DNA of 13,152 bases from an uncultured Acetobacteraceae bacterium (GTDB taxonomy: Bacteria > Pseudomonadota > Alphaproteobacteria > Acetobacterales > Acetobacteraceae), in NCBI GenBank assembly GCA_937874445.1, contig CALNAL010000377.1:1-13152 (forward strand), read 5' to 3'. The notes under the pieces were generated by a model. It ran no database searches. It was not told the origin of the DNA and was given only the letters and a program-made list of their open reading frames with translations. Made by a program: the position numbers and the translations under genes. Shown piece by piece: positions 6,220 to 12,865 of this stretch (position 1 is its first letter; each line of letters begins with the position of its first letter).

Positions 6220-7905
6220 CTAGCCGGCGCCGCTCGTCCAGAGCAGGGCCAGGAGGATCTGCGGGGTCAGGATGCGCAGGCACATGGTGAGCGGATAGAC
6301 CGCGGCATAGGCGGTGGCCTGGGCCTGGGAGGGGATCAGCGAGTTGGCGAAGGCGAGGGCGGGCGGGTCGGTCATCGAGCCGGCCAGCACGCCGCACAGG
6401 GTGAGATGGTTGAGGTGGAAGGTGGCCCGCGCGATCACGCCCACGATCAACAGCGGCAGCAGGGTGATGAAGGCGCCGCACAGCATCCACAGCAGGCCGT
6501 CGCCGTGCACCAGCGTGGCGACGAAGCTGGAGCCGGCATTGACGCCGACGCAGGACATGAACAGCGTCACTCCCAGCTCGCGCAGGGTATGGGTGGCGCC
6601 GGGGGGCATGTGCCACACCAGCGGCCCGAGGCTGCCCATGCGCGAGAGCAGGATGGCGGCGACCACCGGTCCGCCGGCCAGCCCCAGCGAGAGCGGCGCG
6701 GGCACCCCGGGGATGTAGATGGGGATGCTGCCCAGCAGCACGCCCAGCGCCAGCCCGAGGAAGATCGGGATGATCTGCGGGAATTGCAGCGCGGAGGTCT
6801 GGTTGCCGAGGATGCCGGAGACCACGCGCAGGTCGGCCTCGGTGCCGACGCAGACGAGATAGTCGCCGAAGGCGAGGCGGGCCTGGCCGTCGGGCACCAG
6901 CTCGATGCCGGCGCGGATCAGCCGGGTGATGGTCACGCGGTGGCCGGCGCGCAGGTGCAGCTCGGCGAGGCTGTGGCCCACCGCCTGATGGCGGGTGACC
7001 ACCAGGCGCAGCGAGCGCACCGGGCCCTCGGTCGGCAGCAGCGGCTGGGCTGCCTCGACGCCGAGCAGGTTGCGCAGCGCCTCCAGCCGCTCCTGGGGCC
7101 CCACCACCAGCACCACGTCGCCGTGTACCAGCCGATCCTCCGGCCGGGCGACGCGCTCCTCGCCGTTGTGGCGGATGCGGCTGATGACGGTGCCGAACTC
7201 GTGCGGCCCCGGCACGTCGCGCACCAGCATGCCCTCCTCGGGGCCGGTGCGCACCTCGATGCTCATGCGGCTGAGCCGGGTCGCGGCCTGCTGGCGCTCG
7301 CGGCTCCAGGCCTGGGCCTCGTCGGCCAGCTTCACCCCGAACAGCCGGCGCAGGATGCCCATGGCGAGCAGGATGCCGACCACGCCGAACGGATAGGCCA
7401 CCGCGTAGCCCAGCCCCGGGGCCATCCTCTGGGCGTCGGTGACGTCGAGCGCGTGCAGCATCTGCGAGGCGGCGGCCAGCGCGGGGGTGTTGGTCACGGC
7501 GCCCGAGAGCAGCCCGACGATCACCTCCAGGGGGATGCCGACGATCTCGAAGATCGCCACCGAGATCAGCGCGCCGAGCACCGTGATGCCGACGGCGAGG
7601 CCGTTGAGCAGCGCCCCCTCGCGGCGGAACGACTGGAAGAAGCCGGGGCCGACCGTGATGCCGATGGCATAGACGAACAGGATCAGCCCGAAGCTCTGGG
7701 CGAACTCGCGCACCTCCGCTTCGATGCGGAAACCGAGATGGCCGAGCGCGATGCCCACGAACAGGGGCCCGGCGATGCCCAGCCGCACCGGCCCGATGCG
7801 CACCTCCCCGAGCAGCAGGCCGAGGGTGGCCACCAGGGTCATGACCATCAGGCCGTTGGCCACGCCCTGACCGGAGAGAAAAAGGGAATACGCCCATGCG
7901 AGCAT
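6220..7905 (-). CDS. AspT/YidE-type transporter with two RCK_C domains
   Basis: This 561-residue inner-membrane protein belongs to the aspartate:alanine exchanger (AAE) family. It has two homologous membrane halves (about 10-190 and 375-557), each carrying the same motif: GLLSGAVTNTPAL at 131-143 and GVLAGSMTDPPAL at 505-517. Between them lie two soluble TrkA-C/RCK_C-like domains (about 210-283 and 295-368), which in other families bind ligands and gate transport. Family members include the Tetragenococcus aspartate:alanine exchanger and E. coli YidE/YbjL of unclear substrate; the substrate here is unknown. The ATG at 7905 is chosen because the upstream extension would need a TTG and has no ribosome site, whereas GGTGGAG precedes 7905. 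It appears to be a single-gene unit ending in a GC hairpin. Confidence 0.92.
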   Translation of the reverse strand: MLAWAYSLFLSGQGVANGLMVMTLVATLGLLLGEVRIGPVRLGIAGPLFVGIALGHLGFRIEAEVREFAQSFGLILFVYAIGITVGPGFFQSFRREGALLNGLAVGITVLGALISVAIFEIVGIPLEVIVGLLSGAVTNTPALAAASQMLHALDVTDAQRMAPGLGYAVAYPFGVVGILLAMGILRRLFGVKLADEAQAWSRERQQAATRLSRMSIEVRTGPEEGMLVRDVPGPHEFGTVISRIRHNGEERVARPEDRLVHGDVVLVVGPQERLEALRNLLGVEAAQPLLPTEGPVRSLRLVVTRHQAVGHSLAELHLRAGHRVTITRLIRAGIELVPDGQARLAFGDYLVCVGTEADLRVVSGILGNQTSALQFPQIIPIFLGLALGVLLGSIPIYIPGVPAPLSLGLAGGPVVAAILLSRMGSLGPLVWHMPPGATHTLRELGVTLFMSCVGVNAGSSFVATLVHGDGLLWMLCGAFITLLPLLIVGVIARATFHLNHLTLCGVLAGSMTDPPALAFANSLIPSQAQATAYAAVYPLTMCLRILTPQILLALLWTSGAG

Positions 7906-7968
7906 TGGTTGTCCGTCTCCACCCTGTGGTCTTCTGCCCAGCGGCTTGTGCAACGTGGGCTGCCGCTA

Positions 7969-7986
7969 TGCCACGGAGTCGTGGCA
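7969..7986. promoter_or_regulatory. Perfect inverted repeat upstream of the transporter gene
   Basis: TGCCACG GAGT CGTGGCA is a perfect 7-bp inverted repeat with a four-base loop, 64 bases before the transporter start codon, in the 199-base gap after ppk2. It could be an operator for a dimeric repressor, a leader hairpin, or a terminator for ppk2, but no T tract follows it. A run of seven T (minus strand, 8087-8081) lies nearer ppk2 without a strong stem before it. No confident -35/-10 pair was found in the gap. Confidence 0.35.
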
Positions 7987-8104
7987 CAGGGCACAAGGCA
8001 TTCCTACTGCGAATACGAAACCGGTAACAGGGACAACCCCTCGGGCCAGTATCGCGGAATTGTGATGACCGCCGGGCGGCAAAAAAAGGTCGCCTGGGGG
8101 AAGG

Positions 8105-9001
8105 TCAGCCGCCTTCTTCCTGCAGATGCCGGCGGGCCTCTTCCAGGCGGGCGAGATCGTCGGGCGGCAGCTTCATCGGCTTGAGGTCGAGCCCTTCCAG
8201 CGCCTCGATCATCGCCTGCACCACGACCAGGCGGGTGAACCACTTGTTGTCGCCCGGCACCACGAACCACGGCGCCCAGGGGGCGGCGGTGGCGGCGATC
8301 GCCTCTTCGTAGGCGTCCATGTACTCCGCCCAGTGGGCGCGCTCGGCGAGGTCGGCGGCGCTGAACTTCCAGTTCTTGTCGGGCGTGTCGAGTCGTTCGA
8401 GGAAGCGCCGCTTCTGCTCCTCGCGCGAGACGTTGAGGTAGAACTTGAGCACGAGCGTGCCCTGGCGGGCGAGGTAGCGCTCGAAGGCGGCGATGTCCTC
8501 CAGCCGGTGCGCCCAGAAATGGCGGCCCCCGACGAGCGGGGCGGGCAGGTTCTGGCGTGCCAGCACCTCGGCGTGCACGCGCGCCACCAGCACCTCCTCG
8601 TAGTGCGAGCGGTTGAAGATGCCGATGTGTCCGCGCGCGGGCAGGCAGATGCCGACCCGCCAGAGGAAGTCGTGGGCCAGCTCGGTCGGCCCCGGCGCCT
8701 TGAAGGAGGTCACCTGCACGCCCTGCGGGTTCACCCCCGACATGACGTGCTTGATGGTGCCGTCCTTGCCGGCGGCGTCCATGGCCTGGAAGACGCACAG
8801 CATCGCCCAGGAGGCGTGCGGGTAGAACAGCTCCTGCAGCTCGGCGAGCCGCTGCACCCCCTCGGCGAGCAGGGATTCGGCGGCGCGTTTGTCGACGATC
8901 CCCTCGGCGATGTCGGCGGGGGGGTAGTCCTTGAGGCGAAATCCCTTGCCCGAGGTGACCCGGTAGCGTTCGAGCAGCTTGCGAACCTGCTTGGGCTTCA
9001 T
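8105..9001 (-). CDS. ppk2: Polyphosphate kinase 2 family phosphotransferase
   Basis: This 298-residue cytoplasmic enzyme belongs to the PPK2 family, which moves phosphate between polyphosphate and nucleotides. It has one PPK2 domain (about 40-270). The Walker A-like loop is QAMDAAGKDG at 72-81 (D75, K79, D80), followed by SGVNPQGVQVTSFKAPGP. The lid segment with basic residues is NRSHYEEVLVARVH at 130-143, and the DNKWFTR segment lies at 251-257. Length and single-domain form match the short class often annotated PPK2 family polyphosphate:nucleotide phosphotransferase; whether it prefers NMP or NDP cannot be told. The ATG has an AAGGGGGG site just upstream. It follows ydfG by 18 bases and is probably co-transcribed. 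Confidence 0.95.
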   Translation of the reverse strand: MKPKQVRKLLERYRVTSGKGFRLKDYPPADIAEGIVDKRAAESLLAEGVQRLAELQELFYPHASWAMLCVFQAMDAAGKDGTIKHVMSGVNPQGVQVTSFKAPGPTELAHDFLWRVGICLPARGHIGIFNRSHYEEVLVARVHAEVLARQNLPAPLVGGRHFWAHRLEDIAAFERYLARQGTLVLKFYLNVSREEQKRRFLERLDTPDKNWKFSAADLAERAHWAEYMDAYEEAIAATAAPWAPWFVVPGDNKWFTRLVVVQAMIEALEGLDLKPMKLPPDDLARLEEARRHLQEEGG

Positions 9002-9019
9002 CTTCCCCCCCTTGCGACC

Positions 9020-9772
9020 CTACCGGCCGCGCTTGACCGCCAGTCCGGCGTCGGCCTGACAGGTCGGCATCATTTCGATGCGGGTGATATCGAGATGGGC
9101 GGGGCGGGCGAGCGCCCAGGCCACCGCGTCGGCGATGTCCTCGGGCAGGATCGGCTCGGTGCCCTCGTAGAGCGCCGCCGCCTTCTCGTCGCTGCGCAGG
9201 CGGACGTTGCTGAACTCGGTCCCGCCGCACAGGCCGGGCTCGATATTGGTCACGCGCACCTTCGTGCCGATGAGGTCGGCGCGCAGGTTGGCGGAGAACA
9301 GCGTGACGAAGGCCTTGCTGGCGCCATAGATGTCGCTGCCGGGGTAGGGGTGGCTGCCGGCGGTGGAGGAGAGGTTGATGATGTGTCCGCGGTTGCGCTC
9401 CCGCATGCCGGGAACCAGCACCCGGGTGAGGCGGACGAGGCCGGTGTTGTTGGTGGCGATCATCTGCTCCCAGTCCTCGATCCGGGTCTCCCAGACCGGG
9501 CTGGCGCCGAGGGCGAGGCCGGCGTTGTTGACCAGGACGTCCACCTCCTGCCAGCCGGCGGGCAGCGAGCCGGGCAGGGCCAGCACGGCGTCGCGGTCGG
9601 TGACGTCGAGGGCGATCGGCAGCAGGGCCGGCCCGAGTTCGGCGGCGAGGCTTTCGAGACGTTCGAGGCGGCGGGCGGCGGCGATGATGCGATGCCCCTC
9701 GGCGACCAGACGACGGGTGATGGCGGCGCCGAATCCGGCGGAGGCACCGGTAACGAGAGCGGTGGTTGGCAC
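9020..9772 (-). CDS. ydfG: YdfG-like NADP-dependent 3-hydroxy acid dehydrogenase (SDR)
   Basis: This 250-residue classical short-chain dehydrogenase runs closely parallel to E. coli YdfG (248 residues), which oxidises serine and allo-threonine at C3 and reduces malonic semialdehyde. The cofactor motif TGASAGFG lies at 8-15, with basic R34/R35 after the second strand, favouring NADP. NNAG lies at 82-85. The catalytic set is S136 (in SSTAGS), Y149 and K153 (YGASK). The YdfG-like EPGLCGGTEFSNVR lies at 178-191. The GTG start at 9772 gives the family N-terminus (MPTTALVTG); the only upstream alternative is an extended ATG with no homology. GAGG lies about 11 bases upstream. It is first in a probable unit with ppk2. 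Physiological substrate is inferred only from similarity. Confidence 0.93.
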   Translation of the reverse strand: MPTTALVTGASAGFGAAITRRLVAEGHRIIAAARRLERLESLAAELGPALLPIALDVTDRDAVLALPGSLPAGWQEVDVLVNNAGLALGASPVWETRIEDWEQMIATNNTGLVRLTRVLVPGMRERNRGHIINLSSTAGSHPYPGSDIYGASKAFVTLFSANLRADLIGTKVRVTNIEPGLCGGTEFSNVRLRSDEKAAALYEGTEPILPEDIADAVAWALARPAHLDITRIEMMPTCQADAGLAVKRGR

Positions 9773-9890
9773 GACAGACAGAACCTCACGAAATGTCGGG
9801 ACGAAACAGCGGGCCGCCATCCTCGTCCGCGAACGGGCCGGTTGGCAACCGCAAGTTGGTCGGGAGCGTGCCGCGGCTGGGCAAGGCAAG
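9773..9890. other. 5' region of ydfG
   Basis: The non-coding sequence upstream of ydfG ends at its far side in a perfect 9-base tandem duplication (CAAGGCAAG at 9882-9890 and again at 9891-9899), whose second copy is the start of the palindromic repeat. No confident promoter boxes were seen for ydfG. Confidence 0.4.
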
Positions 9891-9947
9891 CAAGGCAAGG
9901 TGTTCTCCTTTCGAGAAAGGAGAACCAGGAAAGCTTCATCCGTTAAG
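9891..9947 (+). repeat. Palindromic repeat copy 3 (CGAG-loop type)
   Basis: Read on the plus strand, it has the lead CAAGGCAAGG, then a perfect 10-bp stem (GTTCTCCTTT 9902-9911 with AAAGGAGAAC 9916-9925) with loop CGAG, then the tail CAGGAAAGCTTCATCCGTT. It matches the copy at 12122-12181 in layout, loop and tail. The stems differ by paired changes (C:G here, T:A there) that keep the pairing. It forms the left arm of a tail-to-tail pair with the copy at 9977. Confidence 0.75.
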
Positions 9948-9976
9948 GGCTCCGCGTCTGTGTCACGCGCGGAGCC
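9948..9976. other. GC hairpin with 11-base loop between repeats 3 and 4
   Basis: GGCTCCGCG (9948-9956) and CGCGGAGCC (9968-9976) form a perfect 9-bp stem with an 11-base loop. It fills the space between the tails of the two flanking palindromic repeats exactly. The similar hairpin at 12225-12255 also has an 11-base loop and sits between a repeat pair, which suggests a composite element rather than chance. Confidence 0.65.
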
Positions 9977-10032
9977 AAACGAACAAAGTCCTTTTTGCTT
10001 CGTTTTCCTTCAGGAAAAAGAAGCCTTCCTTG
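9977..10032 (-). repeat. Palindromic repeat copy 4 (TTCA-loop type), after EEP gene
   Basis: Read on the minus strand, it begins about nine bases after the stop of the secreted EEP gene with CAAGGAAG. The hairpin spans 9997-10024: GCTTC and TTTTCC on one arm pair with GGAAAA and GAAGC on the other, with one mismatch and a four-base loop. The tail is AAAAAGGACTTTGTTCGTTT. It aligns closely with copies 1 and 6 and is the right arm of the pair with copy 3. A run of A, not T, follows the stem, so it is not a textbook terminator. Confidence 0.75.
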
Positions 10033-10040
10033 ACCCTTCC

Positions 10041-10916
10041 TCAGTCCGGCAGGCGAAAGCGGGCCGAGACGGGGCAGTGGTCGGAGAGGCGGTCGCGGTC
10101 CTCGTGGCGGGTGAGGGCGGGGTCGGCGTTGCGATAGACCAGCACGTGCAGGCTGGCCGGCTCCAGCCAGGCGCGGGCGGCGCCGCCCGCCCGCAGGGGG
10201 TCGCTGGAGCGCCCGCCGCCCCCGCCCGGGCTGGAGAAGCCGGCGGTGACGCGCACCAGCGGCGCGGCCTGCTGGAGGGCGGGCCAGAAGGTGTCGGGCG
10301 GCTCCATCCAGCGGTTGAAGTCGCCGAGGATGACGAAGGGCACGCCCTCGGCGGTGCGCTGGGCGATCCAGCCCTGCAGCGCGGCGAGCTGGAAGCGCAG
10401 CTGCGGGCAGGCGGGGCGGCGGCGGGAGGCGATGGGGTCCTCGCGGCAGCCGGCCTTGAGGTGCACCGCCAGCAGGCGCAACCGTCCGCCGGGGGTGACG
10501 AGCGTGATATCGGCGCCGGAGCGCAGGCGCCCGCCCGGGGGGACGAGGGCGGCGAGGTCGGAGTTGACCTCGAAGCGCAGCCCGCGCCGCACCGCGAAGC
10601 CGACGCGCTGGACGACGTCGTCGCCGGTGAAGTGCAGCGCGTAGCGATCGGGCGGGAAGAGGCGGGCGGCGGGCTCTGGGCCGTCCACCTCCTGCAACGC
10701 CACCACGTCGGCGGCGAGGCGGTCGGCGGCGGCGCGCAGGGCGGTGAAATCCTCCGGGGCGCGGGCGTGGACATCGGCGGGCAGGGCAGGGTCGCCGGAG
10801 GGGCGCAGGGTCAGCCAGTCGAGGTTCCAGGTGGCCAGCTTGAGTTCGCCCGCCCCGGCGGGCATGGCAAGCAGGAGAACCAGCAGGAATCCCAGGAAAT
10901 TTGGCCACCGACGCAT
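10041..10916 (-). CDS. Secreted endonuclease/exonuclease/phosphatase family protein
   Basis: This 291-residue EEP-fold protein has a clear signal peptide (basic MRR, hydrophobic 8-18, cleavage probably after AGAG near residue 23), so it acts in the periplasm or outside. Catalytic positions are N31 in ATWNLDW, E76 in LQEVDG, H152 in VHLKAGC, D199/N201 in LGDFNRW and D279/H280 in LSDHCPV. C157 and C170 flank a short basic loop (AGCREDP to RPACPQL) and probably form a disulfide, as in related secreted EEP proteins. A role as a periplasmic nuclease or phosphodiesterase is likely; substrate unknown. The ATG start has an excellent AGGAGGAGGA site eight bases upstream, inside the end of the previous gene, whose stop is four bases away, so the two are surely co-transcribed. 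Confidence 0.92.
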   Translation of the reverse strand: MRRWPNFLGFLLVLLLAMPAGAGELKLATWNLDWLTLRPSGDPALPADVHARAPEDFTALRAAADRLAADVVALQEVDGPEPAARLFPPDRYALHFTGDDVVQRVGFAVRRGLRFEVNSDLAALVPPGGRLRSGADITLVTPGGRLRLLAVHLKAGCREDPIASRRRPACPQLRFQLAALQGWIAQRTAEGVPFVILGDFNRWMEPPDTFWPALQQAAPLVRVTAGFSSPGGGGGRSSDPLRAGGAARAWLEPASLHVLVYRNADPALTRHEDRDRLSDHCPVSARFRLPD

Positions 10917-10920
10917 CGTT

Positions 10921-12066
10921 TCAGTCCTCCTCCTTGCGGAACGGCGAGAGCGCCATCAGGGCCTCCCGCTCCGCCTCCTCCTGCGCCCGCTCCTCGCGCA
11001 GAAAGGCCGCGACCGCCCGGCGCAGTCCGGCGTGGGCGATCCAATGCGCCGAATACGTGGGCCGCGGCAGATAGCCCCGCGCGATCTTGTGCATGCCCTG
11101 GGCGCCGGCCTCCACGCGCGCCAGCCGGTGGGCGATCGCGAATTCGATGGCACGGTAGTAGCACAGCTCGAAGTGCAGGAAGGGCACCTCGCCGCGGCAG
11201 CCCCAGTTGCGGCCGTAGAGGGCCTGCGGGCCCCGCAGGTTCAGCGCCCCGGCCACCCATTCCCGCCCGCGCCGGGCCAGCATCAGCACCACCGACTCGC
11301 CCAGCCGCTCCCCGAGCCGGGTGAAGAAGTGCCGCGTCAGGTAGGCCGTGCCCCATTTGCGGTCCACCGTGTCGGTGTAGAAGCCGTAGAAGGCATCCCA
11401 TTCGGCGCGCCCGATCTCCGGGCCGCGCAGGGTGACGAACTCCAGTCCCGCGGCCGCCTCGCGCCGTTCGCGGCGGATCATCTTGCGCTTGCGCGAGGAG
11501 AGCGTGGCCAGGAACGCCTCGAAATCGGCATAGCCGGCGTTTTCCCAGTGGAACTGCGTGCCTTCCCGCGTGAGCCATCCCGCGCGCTCCAGCGCCGTGG
11601 CTTCGGCGGCGGTGCAGAAGGTGGCATGCACCGAGGACAGCCCCATCTCGCCGCACGCCTGCGCCAGCGCGCGGCCGAGCGTTTCCGGGGGGAGGGTGCG
11701 GCTGAGCAGGCGCGGTCCCGGCACCGGACTGAACGGACTGGCTATCTGGAGCTTGGGGTAGTAGCGCCCGCCGGCCTGCTCGAAGGCGCGGGCCCAGCCC
11801 TGGTCGAAGACATATTCGCCCCAGGAATGGCTCTTGACGTACATCGGCGCCACCGCCGCCACCTGCCCCGCCGCGTCGCGCACCACGGCGTGGCGCGGCA
11901 GCCAGCCGGTGCGGGCCGAGGCCGAACCGCTTTCCTCCAGCGCCAACAGAAAATCGTGGGAAACGAAAGGGTTGTCCTGCGGAAGGCAGGCGTCCCAGAC
12001 CGCCGGTTCGATGTCCGCGATCGACGCATGCAGCGTCAGCGTCAGGGCGGGGGAGGTGTCCGGCAT
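10921..12066 (-). CDS. FemAB-like/GNAT-fold protein of the COG3146 (DUF482) type
   Basis: This 381-residue cytoplasmic protein belongs to the family annotated as putative N-acyltransferase or peptidoglycan biosynthesis/recognition protein. Family landmarks are NPFVSHDFLLALEESGS at 32-48, the segment HSWGEYVFDQGWA at 80-92, the basic SSRKRKMIRRERR at 190-202, GRNWGC at 285-290, HFELCYY at 298-304 and GAQGMHKIARGYLP at 321-334. The C-terminal 30 residues are charged and helical. Related folds (FemX, GNAT) transfer aminoacyl or acyl groups, but the substrate of this family is not established. The start at 12066 is the only one possible, because an in-frame TGA lies three codons upstream; the ribosome site is weak. 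It is followed by the secreted EEP gene after four bases. Confidence 0.9.
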   Translation of the reverse strand: MPDTSPALTLTLHASIADIEPAVWDACLPQDNPFVSHDFLLALEESGSASARTGWLPRHAVVRDAAGQVAAVAPMYVKSHSWGEYVFDQGWARAFEQAGGRYYPKLQIASPFSPVPGPRLLSRTLPPETLGRALAQACGEMGLSSVHATFCTAAEATALERAGWLTREGTQFHWENAGYADFEAFLATLSSRKRKMIRRERREAAAGLEFVTLRGPEIGRAEWDAFYGFYTDTVDRKWGTAYLTRHFFTRLGERLGESVVLMLARRGREWVAGALNLRGPQALYGRNWGCRGEVPFLHFELCYYRAIEFAIAHRLARVEAGAQGMHKIARGYLPRPTYSAHWIAHAGLRRAVAAFLREERAQEEAEREALMALSPFRKEED

Positions 12067-12121
12067 GCCGCATCAGGTGGGGAGCAACGGCGCGGGCGGC
12101 AAGGCGTCCGCCCTGCGGGCG

Positions 12122-12181
12122 GATCGAAGAAAGCAGTTCTTTTTTCGAGAAAAAAGAACCCAAAAAGCTTTGTTCGTTAAG
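12122..12181 (+). repeat. Palindromic repeat copy 5 (CGAG-loop type)
   Basis: Read on the plus strand, it has the lead GAAGAAAGCA, a perfect 10-bp stem (GTTCTTTTTT 12136-12145 with AAAAAAGAAC 12150-12159) with loop CGAG, then the tail CAAAAAGCTTTGTTCGTT. The loop and layout match copy 3. The tail segment TTTGTTCGTT (12169-12178) is the exact reverse complement of AACGAACAAA in copy 6 (12318-12327), so the two copies could also pair with each other. It lies 55 bases upstream of the FemAB-like gene start. Confidence 0.75.
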
Positions 12182-12314
12182 AGCGATGGCTCCCTGGAGA
12201 AGCCTCGCGGGGAGTCGAAATAAAGGCTTCGCCGCTGTTGCACAACGGCGAAGCCCATAACCATACTTTCCTTCCGGCCCGCCGTTATTCCCTCGGCCCC
12301 GCCGACGCACGTCT
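12182..12314. other. Spacer between repeats 5 and 6, with GC hairpin
   Basis: These non-coding 133 bases are enclosed by the inverted repeat pair. They contain a perfect 10-bp GC hairpin, GGCTTCGCCG (12225-12234) and CGGCGAAGCC (12246-12255), with an 11-base loop that itself contains TTGCACAA. AT-rich GAAATAAA precedes it. Nothing else coding or RNA-like is recognised. Open frames across it arise from the AT-rich repeats and are not supported. Confidence 0.6.
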
Positions 12315-12376
12315 TCAAACGAACAAAAGTCTTTTTGCTTCTTTTTCTTCAGAAAAAGAAGCGCTTGCTTCCTTGG
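12315..12376 (-). repeat. Palindromic repeat copy 6 (TTCA-loop type), after ridA
   Basis: This is the best-preserved copy of the type that follows genes. Read on the minus strand, it starts within about six bases of the ridA stop with CCAAGGAAGCAAGC. A perfect 11-bp stem follows (12337-12347 with 12352-12362, four-base loop), then the tail AAAAAGACTTTTGTTCGTTT. It pairs tail-to-tail with copy 5. Confidence 0.78.
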
Positions 12377-12381
12377 CCTCG

Positions 12382-12849
12382 TCAGGCGATCTCGAACATC
12401 CCCTCGACCTCGACGGCGGCGTCGAGCGGCAGTGCGGGCACGCCGACGGCGGAGCGGGCGTGGCGGCCGGCCTCGCCGAACACGGCCACCGCGAGGTCGG
12501 AGGCGCCGTTGACCACCTTGGGCTGGTCGGCGAAGTCGGGGGTGCAGGCGACGAAGCCGCCCAGGCGCACCACGCGCACCACGCGGTCGAGGTCGCCGCC
12601 GCAGGCCGCCTTGAGGTGGACCAGCAGGTTGATGAAGCTGGTGCGCGCCGCTTCCTGGCCGCGTTCGAGGGACACCGCGCCGCCCAGCTTGCCGGTGGCG
12701 ACGAGCGTGCCGTTGTGCAGCGGAATCTGGCCGGAGATCACCACCAGATGGCCCGTGACCACGAAGGGCACATAGTTGGCGATCGGGGCCGTGGGGGTCG
12801 GCAGAACGATGCCGAGTTCCTTCAGTTTTGCGTCAATACGTCCAGCCAT
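12382..12849 (-). CDS. ridA: RidA/YjgF/UK114 family protein
   Basis: This 155-residue protein is of the Rid superfamily, in the longer sub-group of about 150 residues (YjgF_YER057c_UK114_like_1 type). Rid proteins act as trimers in the cytoplasm; RidA itself hydrolyses reactive enamines/imines such as 2-aminoacrylate. Landmarks are the SGQIP strand at 39-43, the LGGFVACTPDFADQPKVVNGASDL segment around 96-119 and HARSAVGVPALPLDAAVEVE at 130-149. R132 is the candidate substrate-binding arginine; E147 and E149 follow. Whether it is an active deaminase cannot be decided from sequence, since this sub-group is less studied than RidA. The ATG has an AAGGAA site eight bases upstream. It lies 16 bases after nrdJ and is probably co-transcribed with it. 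Confidence 0.9.
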   Translation of the reverse strand: MAGRIDAKLKELGIVLPTPTAPIANYVPFVVTGHLVVISGQIPLHNGTLVATGKLGGAVSLERGQEAARTSFINLLVHLKAACGGDLDRVVRVVRLGGFVACTPDFADQPKVVNGASDLAVAVFGEAGRHARSAVGVPALPLDAAVEVEGMFEIA

Positions 12850-12865
12850 CGTCCTGATTCCTTGG

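Noticed and set aside
8069..8087. Intrinsic terminator for ppk2 at the GC palindrome beside seven A/T
   Set aside because: On the minus strand the T run comes before, not after, the CCGCC/GGCGG palindrome, and no adequate stem precedes the T run.
5971..8184. 737-codon plus-strand open frame antisense to the transporter
   Set aside because: The translation is rich in His, Gln, Asp and Gly, typical of the antisense of a GC-rich membrane protein gene. The minus strand gives a full AAE-family transporter.
8126..9946. 606-codon plus-strand open frame over ppk2 and ydfG
   Set aside because: It is antisense to two enzymes with intact catalytic motifs and has no recognisable domain of its own.
9891..10032. 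CRISPR-like array, because similar palindromes recur nearby
   Set aside because: The copies alternate orientation, differ in sequence, have no regular spacers, and there are no cas genes in the window.
9977..10032. Classical rho-independent terminator
   Set aside because: The hairpin is followed on the transcribed (minus) strand by a run of A rather than T, and the same is true of copy 6. It is recorded as a repeat instead, with a possible but unproven 3'-end role.
9363..12180. Two long plus-strand frames (9363-11324 and 10744-12180)
   Set aside because: They are shadows of the EEP and FemAB-like genes, and their ends run through the palindromic repeats, which happen to lack stops in some frames.
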